From assembly GCF_018380615.1 (NCBI RefSeq), contig NZ_JAGYVZ010000002.1:248001-312000 (forward strand): a stretch of DNA of 64,000 nt, in the 5' to 3' direction. Positions 34,111 through 41,801 of the stretch are shown piece after piece. The translations under genes were made by a program, and so were the position numbers. Under the pieces are notes generated by a model that ran no database searches, was not told the origin of the DNA, and worked only from the letters and a program-made list of their open reading frames with translations. Within the stretch, counting starts at the first letter, position 1, and every line of letters begins with the position of its first letter. The stretch comes from Flavobacterium psychroterrae (GTDB lineage Bacteria; Bacteroidota; Bacteroidia; Flavobacteriales; Flavobacteriaceae).

Positions 34111-34953
34111 TTATGGCAATTCAATATCAATTAGTTTAAATGGTATTTTTTTTAGTGATTTATCGGTTTCAATATTAATTACCAATTTCCAGCTGGGATT
34201 TGGTTTTTCGTCAAAATAATAGGTAAACAAAGCATCACTTCTCATACTGCCATTTCGTTCTATTTTCTTTCCGGTTGCATCTTCAAAATATAAATCGACA
34301 AATTTAGATTTATCTCCATTTACATAAAAATAAATTTTATTATCGTCAGTAGTATCGTCAGAGCTGAAAAGACCTTCAAAAGCACCAACTAATCCCTGAG
34401 CTAATTGTCTTGCAGCTTCGGGCAGTTTTTTAAGTTCTTCTTCCTTTTTATCTTTATTCTCCTTGACATATTTTGCGTAAGATTCTTTTGTTAAATAGAT
34501 TATTTCTAACCCTGATTTTTTAGGTAAAAGATTTACATTGGTTTTATTCTGATAATCAGTGATTTTGATTTCACTCCCGTTTGCCTGATTAGGATTGTAC
34601 AAGCTCACTTCTCCGCTAAGTTCCTTAATAGTTTTTGCCTTTCTGGCAGGAATTTTAGTTTCTATTTTAATCTTAGCAGTTTGATCTATTTTAATATAAT
34701 CGTCATTGTTTTTATCATCATTAAGTAAATCGATACCTTGATCATCAATTGCTTTAGTGATTTTACTAATTTTTACTAATTTGTATTTTCTTACCTCGTC
34801 ACCGGAGATTTTTAATTCAATTTCACATTCGTTTCCAAATGAATTATCTGATGTAGATCTTTTTTCGTTTATCTCACTAACTGATATTTTTTGACAGAAA
34901 GAAACTGACGTAATAAGTAAAAACAAACTTGTACTAAGTAATTTTATTTTCAT
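34111..34953 (-). CDS. Secreted protein of unknown function (280 aa)
   Basis: A 280-residue protein with a clear signal peptide (MKIKLLSTSLFLLITSVSFCQ). The rest is rich in Lys/Asp/Glu with alternating beta-type segments (ECEIELKISGDEVRKYKLVKISK) and a helical stretch with KEEELKKLPEAARQLAQGLVGAF. No known domain is recognised. It lies alone between the SMR gene and a WG-repeat protein, both on the same strand but spaced by more than 80 bp. Confidence 0.65.
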   Translation of the reverse strand: MKIKLLSTSLFLLITSVSFCQKISVSEINEKRSTSDNSFGNECEIELKISGDEVRKYKLVKISKITKAIDDQGIDLLNDDKNNDDYIKIDQTAKIKIETKIPARKAKTIKELSGEVSLYNPNQANGSEIKITDYQNKTNVNLLPKKSGLEIIYLTKESYAKYVKENKDKKEEELKKLPEAARQLAQGLVGAFEGLFSSDDTTDDNKIYFYVNGDKSKFVDLYFEDATGKKIERNGSMRSDALFTYYFDEKPNPSWKLVINIETDKSLKKIPFKLIDIELP

Positions 34954-35072
34954 TTTGAGATTTATTGGTTGAGGTTTTTGGTTTTATTTGCTGCGAATAT
35001 ATTGATATATTTCAGAATTATTTTACAAAACAAAATAGTATTTAGAAAATTTCAAAAAATAAAATGTTAGAA

Positions 35073-36167
35073 TTATTTAAGTTCAGCTTTTCTTAGTGAG
35101 ATGCTAATTAATTTATAACCATTACCAGTTCTTAAAAATTCAAAATGATCTTGTCCGTGATCAGTTTTGTTCTTTGGAGAAATAACAATATTTTTCACAG
35201 GATTGATCCAGTCTTTCGGCTGATGGCAATTGTCAAAATAGTGATCATATTCATCTGCTTCATAAATAAATTTATTTAAGCTTTGAGAGAAAATGTGATA
35301 ATCACAATCTGCCAATTTAAGCTCAAGTAGTTTTGCTTTTATGAGTTTATAATTTTGTTCTATAAAGCTGGCTTTTGGTTTACTGATCCAGCCTTCAGCT
35401 TCTTGCTCTTTCCAATATGTAATTTTATCGTATGAGTTTTTTAGTAAATTTTCTTTAGATAAATCAGTCAGTAAATTATTTTTCAGCCATGATTTAAATT
35501 CTTTATCAAAATTAGTGAAGGAATAATATTCACCGTCAACCGCAAGAAAATTTTCTCTTATTTCGTCTTTGCTTGGTTCTTTTGATTTTTGCAGAGAATA
35601 AAAATTAAGTTCGTCGTTATAACCAAAATTCTCAATAAGAATTTTATTATTGATATCAATAAGATATTCTTTACCGCCAACCCAGCTAAAATGACCGTCA
35701 CCGCCAGAATCCATTACTTTTGTTGCACCTTTTAGTGCGATAATCATTCCGTTTCTAACTCTGGTTAAATCGCTATATTCGGTTGGAATTACAATGTTTC
35801 CCTGAGCGTTAAACAAACCCATTTTATTTGTTTTATAATCTTTAAACCTGATAAAACCTTCGTTTTCGCAATCGGCACCATTATCATAAATATACAAACT
35901 ATCACGACCAACAGTTTTACCGGATTTAGTTAGGTAATAACTTTTCCAGTTTTCTTTATTTTCTTCTGAAACTACAATGATATCATCAAATTTATTAGCA
36001 AAGGTAAGTCCCATATATTTTGGTTCTATTTTGATTTTGCCATTTTGATCTTTAAATCCAATATGTGTCGTGTCTTTGTCCCAAAATGAAACCCAGGTGT
36101 CTTTGTTTTGTGCAAATAAAGCACAGTTTAAAAATAAAAATAGACACAACGGAATAAATTGTTTCAT
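35073..36167 (-). CDS. Secreted WG-repeat protein
   Basis: A 364-residue protein using the ATG at 36167, which starts the signal peptide MKQFIPLCLFLFLNCALFAQ; the upstream frame adds 18 unlikely residues. The first 170 residues contain WG (KWG) beta-repeats such as GFKDQNGKIKIEPKYMGLTFANKF and GLFNAQGNIVIPTEYSDL. The C-terminal half (about 200–364) is helical with many aromatic and charged residues and matches nothing I know. WG-repeat proteins are periplasmic or surface proteins of unknown role. No operon partner is evident. Confidence 0.72.
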   Translation of the reverse strand: MKQFIPLCLFLFLNCALFAQNKDTWVSFWDKDTTHIGFKDQNGKIKIEPKYMGLTFANKFDDIIVVSEENKENWKSYYLTKSGKTVGRDSLYIYDNGADCENEGFIRFKDYKTNKMGLFNAQGNIVIPTEYSDLTRVRNGMIIALKGATKVMDSGGDGHFSWVGGKEYLIDINNKILIENFGYNDELNFYSLQKSKEPSKDEIRENFLAVDGEYYSFTNFDKEFKSWLKNNLLTDLSKENLLKNSYDKITYWKEQEAEGWISKPKASFIEQNYKLIKAKLLELKLADCDYHIFSQSLNKFIYEADEYDHYFDNCHQPKDWINPVKNIVISPKNKTDHGQDHFEFLRTGNGYKLISISLRKAELK

Positions 36168-36345
36168 GAAAAAGTATTTACAGTAAATATAAGAATAAGG
36201 TTTTGAAAAAAGAATATCCAAATTGATTCAATACTTTCTTGAGTTTATTCAATGTTAAAACCTGTTGGGTTTAGGAACGCGAAATTGGTGACACGCCCAG
36301 ATAATGAAATTTTAGATTTATGACTTTAGATTTAAGATAAAAAAA

Positions 36346-36380
36346 CAAAACCCGATAGATTTTAAAAATCCATCGGGTTT
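36346..36380 (-). terminator. Terminator of ahcY
   Basis: AACCCGATAGATTTTAAA pairs imperfectly with AAAATCCATCGGGTT. On the minus strand the stem is followed by TTTTGTTTTTTT. It ends the ahcY transcript 68 bp after the stop codon. Confidence 0.75.
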
Positions 36381-36405
36381 GATATAGATAATTAAAGAAA
36401 TCTAT

Positions 36406-36421
36406 CCCGATAGCTATCGGG
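36406..36421. repeat. 16-bp perfect palindrome CCCGATAGCTATCGGG
   Basis: A loop-free palindrome 27 bp after the ahcY stop. Its CCCGAT arm is shared with the adjacent terminator and with the hairpin before greA, suggesting one dispersed family reused as terminators. Confidence 0.6.
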
Positions 36422-36447
36422 ACAGAAATCTTCAATCTAAAATTTAT

Positions 36448-37764
36448 TTAGTATCTGTAATATTCTGGTTTGAACGGACCTTGAACTTCAACACCAATAT
36501 AAGCAGCCTGATCGTCACGTAAAGTTTCCAATTCAACTCCTAATTTAGCAAGGTGCAAAGCAGCAACTTTTTCATCTAAATGTTTTGGTAACATATAAAC
36601 GTCATTGTTGTAAGCAGCGCTGTTTTTCCATAATTCGATTTGAGCAAGAGTTTGGTTGGTGAATGAGTTACTCATTACAAAACTTGGGTGACCTGTAGCA
36701 CAACCAAGGTTTACCAAACGACCTTCAGCAAGAATAATGATGTCTTTTCCAGCGATAGTATATTTGTCAACTTGTGGTTTGATTTCGATTTTTGATGCAC
36801 CGTGGTTTTTGTTCAACCAAGCCATATCAATTTCGTTATCAAAGTGACCAATGTTACAAACAACAGTTTTGTCTTTCATTTGCTCGAAATGAGATCCAAG
36901 AACGATATCTTTATTTCCAGTAGTTGTAATGATGATATCAGCATTTGCAACAACAGTGTTTAATTTTTTAACTTCATAACCGTCCATTGCAGCTTGTAAA
37001 GCACAAATTGGGTCAATTTCAGTAACTGTTACAATAGATCCAGCACCTCTGAAAGAAGCAGCAGTTCCTTTTCCAACATCACCGTATCCACAAACGATAA
37101 CTCTTTTACCAGCTAACATTAAGTCAGTTGCACGACGTACTGCATCTACAGCAGATTCTTTACAACCGTATTTGTTATCAAATTTAGATTTAGTAACAGA
37201 GTCGTTAATGTTGATTGCAGGCATTGGTAAAGTTCCGGCTTTTACTCTTTCGTAAAGTCTGTGAACACCAGTTGTAGTTTCTTCAGACAATCCTTTGATT
37301 CCAGGAACCAATTCCGGGAAACGGTCAATAACCATGTTTGTTAAATCTCCACCATCATCAAGAATCATGTTCAATGGTTTTCTGTCTTCACCAAAGAATA
37401 AAGTTTGCTCAATACACCAGTCAAATGATTGCTCATCAAGACCTTTCCAGGCATAAACCTGAATTCCTGCAGCAGCAATAGCAGCAGCAGCCTGATCCTG
37501 AGTAGAGAAAATGTTACAAGAAGACCAAGTAACCTCTGCACCAAGAGCGATTAAAGTTTCGATCAAAACTGCAGTCTGGATTGTCATGTGCAAACATCCG
37601 GCGATACGAGCACCTGCAAGAGGTTGTTCGTCTTTATATTCAGCACGAAGCGCCATTAAACCTGGCATTTCAGCTTCAGCTAATTCAATTTCTTTTCTTC
37701 CCCAAGCTGCTAGAGAGATGTCTTTTACTTTGAAAGCCACAAAAGGCGTAGTTGTAGTACTCAT
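36448..37764 (-). CDS. ahcY: Adenosylhomocysteinase
   Basis: A 438-residue cytoplasmic enzyme that splits S-adenosylhomocysteine into adenosine and homocysteine in the methyl cycle. It starts with the substrate domain ([27 protein letters not shown]), has the NAD-binding Rossmann motif [12 protein letters not shown] and the conserved [21 protein letters not shown], and ends in FKPEYYRY, the conserved Lys-Tyr tail. Length is usual. It has a −7 box about 35 bp upstream, a terminator downstream, and is divergent from the phosphopantetheinyl transferase gene. Confidence 0.98.
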   Translation of the reverse strand: MSTTTTPFVAFKVKDISLAAWGRKEIELAEAEMPGLMALRAEYKDEQPLAGARIAGCLHMTIQTAVLIETLIALGAEVTWSSCNIFSTQDQAAAAIAAAGIQVYAWKGLDEQSFDWCIEQTLFFGEDRKPLNMILDDGGDLTNMVIDRFPELVPGIKGLSEETTTGVHRLYERVKAGTLPMPAININDSVTKSKFDNKYGCKESAVDAVRRATDLMLAGKRVIVCGYGDVGKGTAASFRGAGSIVTVTEIDPICALQAAMDGYEVKKLNTVVANADIIITTTGNKDIVLGSHFEQMKDKTVVCNIGHFDNEIDMAWLNKNHGASKIEIKPQVDKYTIAGKDIIILAEGRLVNLGCATGHPSFVMSNSFTNQTLAQIELWKNSAAYNNDVYMLPKHLDEKVAALHLAKLGVELETLRDDQAAYIGVEVQGPFKPEYYRY

Positions 37765-37795
37765 TTATAGTATATTTGTAATTGTAAAATTTTTG

Positions 37796-37803
37796 CAAAT
37801 TTA
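37796..37803 (-). promoter_or_regulatory. Predicted −7 box of ahcY
   Basis: The minus strand reads TAAATTTG followed by CA, fitting TAnnTTTG. The start point would be near 37792, giving a leader of about 28 nt. Confidence 0.5.
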
Positions 37804-37895
37804 CGGAATAGGTTTTTAATTTTGACTACTTTCTAGAAGATTTGTGAAATGTTTAATTTCTTAATATATAGAAGATTAGTTTACAAAATCTTTTT

Positions 37896-38037
37896 AACCA
37901 TATAAGTTATATAAGTTCATTTAAAAAAAAATCTTAATATTATAAATTGTTTATTTTGAATACACTTAATTACTTAAATTTATAATAGCAATTTTCAGTA
38001 CGACCATATTATATTTACTTATATCACTTATGTGGTT
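37896..38037. repeat. 142-bp element with 21-bp imperfect terminal inverted repeats
   Basis: The end AACCATATAAGTTATATAAGT (37896–37916) pairs with 38017–38037 at 19 of 21 positions. It fills most of the 308-bp ahcY–PPTase divergent region; the interior is AT-rich and non-coding. No other feature was seen in that region besides the ahcY −7 box. Compare the 139-bp element at 25892–26030. Confidence 0.55.
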
Positions 38038-38072
38038 TAAAAAATAACACCATAATTCATAATTAAAAAAGA

Positions 38073-38735
38073 ATGCCTTTATTTCAAACCATACAATTCA
38101 ACGCAACTACCAAAATCTTAATTTGGCATATAACAGAATCTTTTGAGGAATTATTGAGCCAGGTAGTATTAAAAGAAAAAACGCAGCAAAGACTTAACGC
38201 AATGAAGTCGCAAATGCACCAGCGTGCTTTTTTGAGCGTTCGTATGTTGATACAGGAAATGGGTTTTACAGATCATGAAATGCATTATGATGAGTTTGGG
38301 AAACCGTATTTTAATTGTCACAATCATATTTCTATAACACATTCGCATGATTTTGCAGCGATTATTATTAGCGATGAAACCGTAGGAATCGACATGGAAT
38401 TGCAACGCGAAAAAATCCTTAGAATCGCTGATAAATTTGTAGACACAGAAAATAGTTATTTATCGCGAAGTTTCGGGAGCAAAGACATAACTAATTATGT
38501 TAAGGAACTTACTGTAATCTGGGGAGCGAAAGAAGCGATCTTTAAAATTAGAAACGAAAAAGGAATCAGTTTCAAGGATCATATTAGAGTAGATGATTTT
38601 TCGTTAGATAAAAATCTAACAGAAGCCACTTTGCATTTTAATGATTTGGTAATAGATTTTGATGTGCATTATAAAGAGATCAAGTCAAGTACTTCCGGAC
38701 AGGACTTTACTTTGGTTTATGCTTTTGAGAAATAA
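38073..38735 (+). CDS. 4'-phosphopantetheinyl transferase superfamily protein
   Basis: A 220-residue Sfp-like protein that transfers phosphopantetheine from CoA to carrier proteins. It shows the family motifs in order: ISITHSHDFAAI (substrate strand), VGIDMELQREKILRIADKF (metal-binding Asp and Glu) and WGAKEAIFKI (catalytic Glu/Lys). Length fits the Sfp group. Its carrier protein is not in the window; in Flavobacterium it may serve acyl carrier proteins of fatty acid, flexirubin or polyketide pathways. Confidence 0.9.
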   Translation: MPLFQTIQFNATTKILIWHITESFEELLSQVVLKEKTQQRLNAMKSQMHQRAFLSVRMLIQEMGFTDHEMHYDEFGKPYFNCHNHISITHSHDFAAIIISDETVGIDMELQREKILRIADKFVDTENSYLSRSFGSKDITNYVKELTVIWGAKEAIFKIRNEKGISFKDHIRVDDFSLDKNLTEATLHFNDLVIDFDVHYKEIKSSTSGQDFTLVYAFEK

Positions 38736-38829
38736 ATTTTCAATAAATTCCAATTTTAAAAAATCAAAATTCCAAGGTTTGATCTCGATCTTGTCATTTA
38801 CAGAAATGAAAAGATTGAGTTGCTAAAAT

Positions 38830-38885
38830 CCGTTTTAATCTGTGTTTTCGCAAAAGCGAATCCGCGTCATCCGCGTTCTATATTG
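38830..38885. repeat. Degenerate AATCCGCGT repeat
   Basis: Short words TTTTAATCTGTG, AATCCGCGTCATCCGCGTTCTA and a TTCGCAAAAGCGAA hairpin occur here. The pattern resembles the AATCTGCGTGAAA words of the GxxExxY-flanking arms. It lies in the 223-bp convergent gap between the PPTase and globin genes. Confidence 0.35.
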
Positions 38886-38910
38886 TCGCCAATCTTTGTC
38901 GAGCTTCTGG

Positions 38911-38948
38911 TGTCATTTAGATCCCGAAGCTTCGGGATCTAAATGACA
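38911..38948. repeat. 38-bp perfect palindrome between convergent genes
   Basis: TGTCATTTAGATCCCGAAG is followed directly by its exact reverse complement (38911–38948). It lies 10 bp from the globin stop. Neither side has a good T-run, so it is not a standard terminator, though it would block or process transcripts coming from both genes. Confidence 0.75.
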
Positions 38949-38958
38949 AAAAATAAAC

Positions 38959-39375
38959 TTAATTTAAGTTTTCTAAAGAAGCTTCACTCATCTTCTTGCG
39001 ATGTTCGAACATACTCATAAACAAAAAAGTACTCATTTTTCTGGCACGACGTTTTAGCGTATCGGCATTTTCACCTTCAAAATGTTCGTCTATGGTTTGA
39101 AACCAATGATTCAGCCAGATTCCAAAAACCTCTGCAGTTATATTGCTTTCAAAATGAGCATCAACTTCATTATGGACTGTATGCGGATTGCCTTTATACT
39201 TTTTAACGGCAAACAAATTAGTTTCCCAAAAATCGGTTAACTTTTCTAAGTGCGCATCCCAATCTTTAATCATCGTATTAAAATAAAAGCCAATCTCTCG
39301 ATCGGCTCTTATTTTAGCATAGAACTGATGTACTAAAAAGGAAATATCGGCTCTGTTTTCTATTTGTTTTATCAT
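38959..39375 (-). CDS. Group III truncated hemoglobin
   Basis: A 138-residue globin of the group III truncated type. Visible marks are the FYAKIRAD region on helix B, FYFNTMIKDWDAHLEKLTDFWETNLF on the C–E segment, HTVHNEVDAHF with the likely proximal His and GIWLNHWFQTIDEHFEG on helix G. Group III globins bind O2 and NO and are linked to nitrosative or redox stress; the exact role is unsettled. Its ATG overlaps the stop of the upstream membrane protein by 4 bp, so the two are translationally coupled. A Crp/Fnr-type site lies upstream. Confidence 0.9.
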   Translation of the reverse strand: MIKQIENRADISFLVHQFYAKIRADREIGFYFNTMIKDWDAHLEKLTDFWETNLFAVKKYKGNPHTVHNEVDAHFESNITAEVFGIWLNHWFQTIDEHFEGENADTLKRRARKMSTFLFMSMFEHRKKMSEASLENLN

Positions 39376-39659
39376 AGAATAAAATTGTTCACGATTATAA
39401 AGATAACGCTTAATAAAGCACTTACAATAATGAAGTTAAAAACTACTTTGTGTTTCATTTGTGCCAGAATAGAAGTATTTGCCAGAATACAAGCCATAAC
39501 AATAATAGCCAGTTGTATCATTTGCCCAACAGAAGTTCCGTGAGACAGGATATACATCGCCGCCGCTGCACCTAAACAGCTTTGACCAATTACAGCCATT
39601 GCTGCAGAACCCATATAATTTTTATTGAAATTTTCGAATGTTGTTTGATATAGTGTCAT
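39372..39659 (-). CDS. Small membrane protein of unknown function, co-expressed with the globin
   Basis: A 95-residue protein with three predicted membrane segments (about 17–37 SAAMAVIGQSCLGAAAAMYIL, 46–63 and 72–93). I do not recognise a functional motif. It is upstream of the truncated globin with a 4-bp overlap and downstream of a promoter with a Crp/Fnr-like site. A link to NO or oxygen stress is inferred from the operon only. Confidence 0.75.
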   Translation of the reverse strand: MTLYQTTFENFNKNYMGSAAMAVIGQSCLGAAAAMYILSHGTSVGQMIQLAIIVMACILANTSILAQMKHKVVFNFIIVSALLSVIFIIVNNFIL

Positions 39660-39680
39660 GATATTGAGATTTTTATACTA

Positions 39681-39688
39681 CAAAGGTA
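39681..39688 (-). promoter_or_regulatory. Predicted −7 box of the membrane protein–globin operon
   Basis: The minus strand reads TACCTTTG, the canonical −7 form, about 21 bp before the ATG at 39659. If its last G is at −4, transcription starts near 39677. Confidence 0.6.
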
Positions 39689-39709
39689 CATGCACTTTAC
39701 AGCTTCAGT

Positions 39710-39727
39710 TTATGATTAAAATCATAA
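39710..39727 (-). promoter_or_regulatory. Crp/Fnr-type inverted repeat TTATGAT-N4-ATCATAA
   Basis: A perfect 7-bp inverted repeat with a 4-bp spacer, containing TGAT-N4-ATCA, the core of the Fnr/Dnr consensus TTGAT-N4-ATCAA. Its centre (39718.5) is about 41 bp upstream of the start point predicted from the −7 box, the class II activator position. A Crp/Fnr-family gene ends 14 bp away, so it is the likely ligand. Confidence 0.65.
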
Positions 39728-39740
39728 AACAAGAACTATT

Positions 39741-40337
39741 TTATCGATATACTTTTCTGTTTATAATCTTCAAAATCCCTTTTTTTTCTAAAGCTTTAAT
39801 GGTTCTGATAACGGTTTCTACCCGTAAACCGGTTAAATCACCAATTTGCTGTCTTGTAAAATTGATGAGGTAGCCATTTTCATCTTTTTGGAAATTAAAA
39901 TAAGCAATTCCGTGATCGATTAGTTTTAAAACTCGATGCTCTGGCTCTTGTGTTGACATTTCAGCCGCCATAACCGACTTGTAATATAATCGTTGCGCAA
40001 AATTCTCAATCATCTTAATGCTGATTTTAGGATTTTCTTCCAGCAATTTCATAAAACTGCTTTTTGCAAGAACAAGAACTTCAGAATTGTCAACAGTAAT
40101 AGCATTCGCAGGATAATTTTGGTTCAGAAATAAAGGTGGTTCTCCAAAAGATTGGTCTTTATAAAAAATACCCTGAATAAATTCGCGGCCGTCGTCATTA
40201 TAATTACTCATTTTTACTTCTCCGGAAATAATTTGGTAGTAGTGCGCAGGAAGATTCCCTTCTTCAAAAATAATTTCATTTTTATCGAAAGATTTTTTTA
40301 AAGCCCCATATTTTTCTAACAGATCAATTGCAATCAT
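39741..40337 (-). CDS. Crp/Fnr family transcriptional regulator
   Basis: A 198-residue regulator with an N-terminal cyclic-nucleotide-binding-type domain (FEEGNLPAHYYQIISGEVKMSN, with FGEPPLFLNQNYPANAITV) and a C-terminal winged helix (INFTRQQIGDLTGLRVETVIRTIKALEKKGILKI). There is no Fnr-type cysteine cluster at the N-terminus, so it does not look like a classic oxygen-sensing FeS Fnr; it may sense NO by haem or another ligand. It is transcribed from its own −7 box toward the membrane protein–globin operon, whose promoter carries a matching site. Confidence 0.9.
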   Translation of the reverse strand: MIAIDLLEKYGALKKSFDKNEIIFEEGNLPAHYYQIISGEVKMSNYNDDGREFIQGIFYKDQSFGEPPLFLNQNYPANAITVDNSEVLVLAKSSFMKLLEENPKISIKMIENFAQRLYYKSVMAAEMSTQEPEHRVLKLIDHGIAYFNFQKDENGYLINFTRQQIGDLTGLRVETVIRTIKALEKKGILKIINRKVYR

Positions 40338-40358
40338 AATCTTGTTTTAGCTATGACA

Positions 40359-40366
40359 CAAATATA
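40359..40366 (-). promoter_or_regulatory. Predicted −7 box of the Crp/Fnr gene
   Basis: The minus strand reads TATATTTG then TG, fitting TAnnTTTG, about 21 bp before the ATG at 40337. Confidence 0.5.
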
Positions 40367-40419
40367 ATTCATTCAAGATAGTTCTTCTGCATTAAAAAAC
40401 TTTTACTTTTACGCCCGTT

Positions 40420-41148
40420 ATGAGACAAAAAATACCCAACATACGCCATCAAATTTTGGAAGCTAAAAGTAATGGACAAAAATTGCTAGCCATACTTTTA
40501 GATCCTGATAAAATTGTTTGGGAAAATTTAGATCATTTATTACTTAAAATAAACCAATCTCCTGCAACACATGTTTTTGTTGGCGGAAGTATTGTTGAAT
40601 CTACAATATTAGAAGATTTAATTTCAGCTTTAAAACAAAAAACAAACTTGCCAGTTGTAATATTTCCGGGTAATCCATCACAAATTTCACCTCAGGCAGA
40701 TGCTATTTTGTTCTTGTCTTTACTATCTGGTCGAAATCCGGATTATTTAATAGAATATCAGGTTCAGGCAGCGCCAATTCTTAAAAAAACAAATCTGGAA
40801 GTTATTTCAACTGGATATATTTTGATTGAAAGCGGAAATGAAACTGCCGTAGCACGCGTGAGCAAAACAAAACCGCTTAATCGTGATAATTTTGATTTGG
40901 TTTTAGCAACTGCGCAAGCCGGAGAAATGTTAGGCAATCAATTGATTTATTTAGAAGCCGGAAGCGGAGCAAAAAAACCGGTTCCTTTGAAAATGATACA
41001 GTTAATTGCTCAAAACATTAATATTCCTATTATTGTTGGAGGAGGAATTGTAGATTTGCACGGAATTCAAAATGCTCATAATGCCGGCGCTGATTTAGTA
41101 GTTATAGGAACTGCTTTTGAAAACGACAGCCACTTTTTTGAACCATAA
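40420..41148 (+). CDS. PcrB-like geranylgeranylglyceryl phosphate synthase family protein
   Basis: A 242-residue TIM-barrel prenyltransferase that joins glycerol-1-phosphate to a polyprenyl diphosphate. Family marks are LLDPDKIVWENL, THVFVGGSIVE, PVVIFPGNPSQIS, STGYILIESG, YLEAGSGAKKPV and PIIVGGGIVDLHGIQNAHNAGADLVVIGTAFE. The bacterial group II form occurs in Bacteroidota; chain length (GGPP or heptaprenyl) cannot be read from the sequence. It is the first of a four-gene run (pcrB, pnuC-like, kinase-DUF4301, arfB) with short spacers or overlaps. Confidence 0.9.
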   Translation: MRQKIPNIRHQILEAKSNGQKLLAILLDPDKIVWENLDHLLLKINQSPATHVFVGGSIVESTILEDLISALKQKTNLPVVIFPGNPSQISPQADAILFLSLLSGRNPDYLIEYQVQAAPILKKTNLEVISTGYILIESGNETAVARVSKTKPLNRDNFDLVLATAQAGEMLGNQLIYLEAGSGAKKPVPLKMIQLIAQNINIPIIVGGGIVDLHGIQNAHNAGADLVVIGTAFENDSHFFEP

Positions 41149-41177
41149 AATAAAAACAACCAAAACAACCAAACCTA

Positions 41178-41801
41178 ATGATAGATTTTTTTCTGGAGAG
41201 TTACAAAAATGCTCCTTTATGGCATATTGCTTTAGAGTTTTTAGTTTTTGTATTTGGTATTTTAAGTGTTTGGTTTGCTAAAAAAGAAAACATTTGGGTA
41301 TATCCAACCGGTTTAATCGCTACAGTTATTTCAGTTTATCTTTTATACGTGGCGGGATATATTGGTGATATGATCATTAATGCCTATTTCTCAATTATGA
41401 GTATTTATGGTTGGTGGGTTTGGGCAAAAGGAGGAACGGTTGAAGATAATTTGCCTATTACGAGAACGAATCTTAATGAAAAAATAATAGGTATTATACT
41501 GTTCTTTGTTACTGTTTTTGTAGTTTTCGGAATTTATAAATATTTTGATTATGAGATTAAAAACGATAATTATGTCGATATGATTTCATCTGGAATATTT
41601 TTTGCAGGAATGTGGTACATGGCCAGGAAAAAGATCGAAAACTGGACACTTTGGATCATTGGCGATATTATTGTTGTGCCTCTTTATGCCTATCGTGGCT
41701 TAGGGATGTTGTCACTTCAATATTTAATTTTTACAATTTTGGCTATTTCAGCTTATTTAGAATGGAGAAAAATCTTAGACAGCAAAAAACAGCTATCATA
41801 A
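41178..41801 (+). CDS. PnuC/PnuT family vitamin transporter
   Basis: A 207-residue inner-membrane protein with six to seven membrane segments. It carries PnuC-family marks: FGILSVWFAKKENIWVYPTGLIATVISVYLLY, FSIMSIYGWWVWAKGG and WTLWIIGDIIVVPLYAYRGLGMLSLQYLIF, where the aromatic and polar residues line the substrate path. PnuC members take up nicotinamide riboside, PnuT members thiamine, by facilitated diffusion trapped by phosphorylation. The next gene starts with a NadR-type kinase domain and overlaps by 40 bp. A TPP-riboswitch TonB receptor 2.8 kb downstream leaves nicotinamide riboside or thiamine both open. Confidence 0.85.
   Translation: MIDFFLESYKNAPLWHIALEFLVFVFGILSVWFAKKENIWVYPTGLIATVISVYLLYVAGYIGDMIINAYFSIMSIYGWWVWAKGGTVEDNLPITRTNLNEKIIGIILFFVTVFVVFGIYKYFDYEIKNDNYVDMISSGIFFAGMWYMARKKIENWTLWIIGDIIVVPLYAYRGLGMLSLQYLIFTILAISAYLEWRKILDSKKQLS

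Noticed and set aside
41612..41761. Upstream extension of the kinase–DUF4301 protein
   Set aside because: These 50 codons lie inside pnuC in another frame and the kinase P-loop region begins just after the ATG at 41762.
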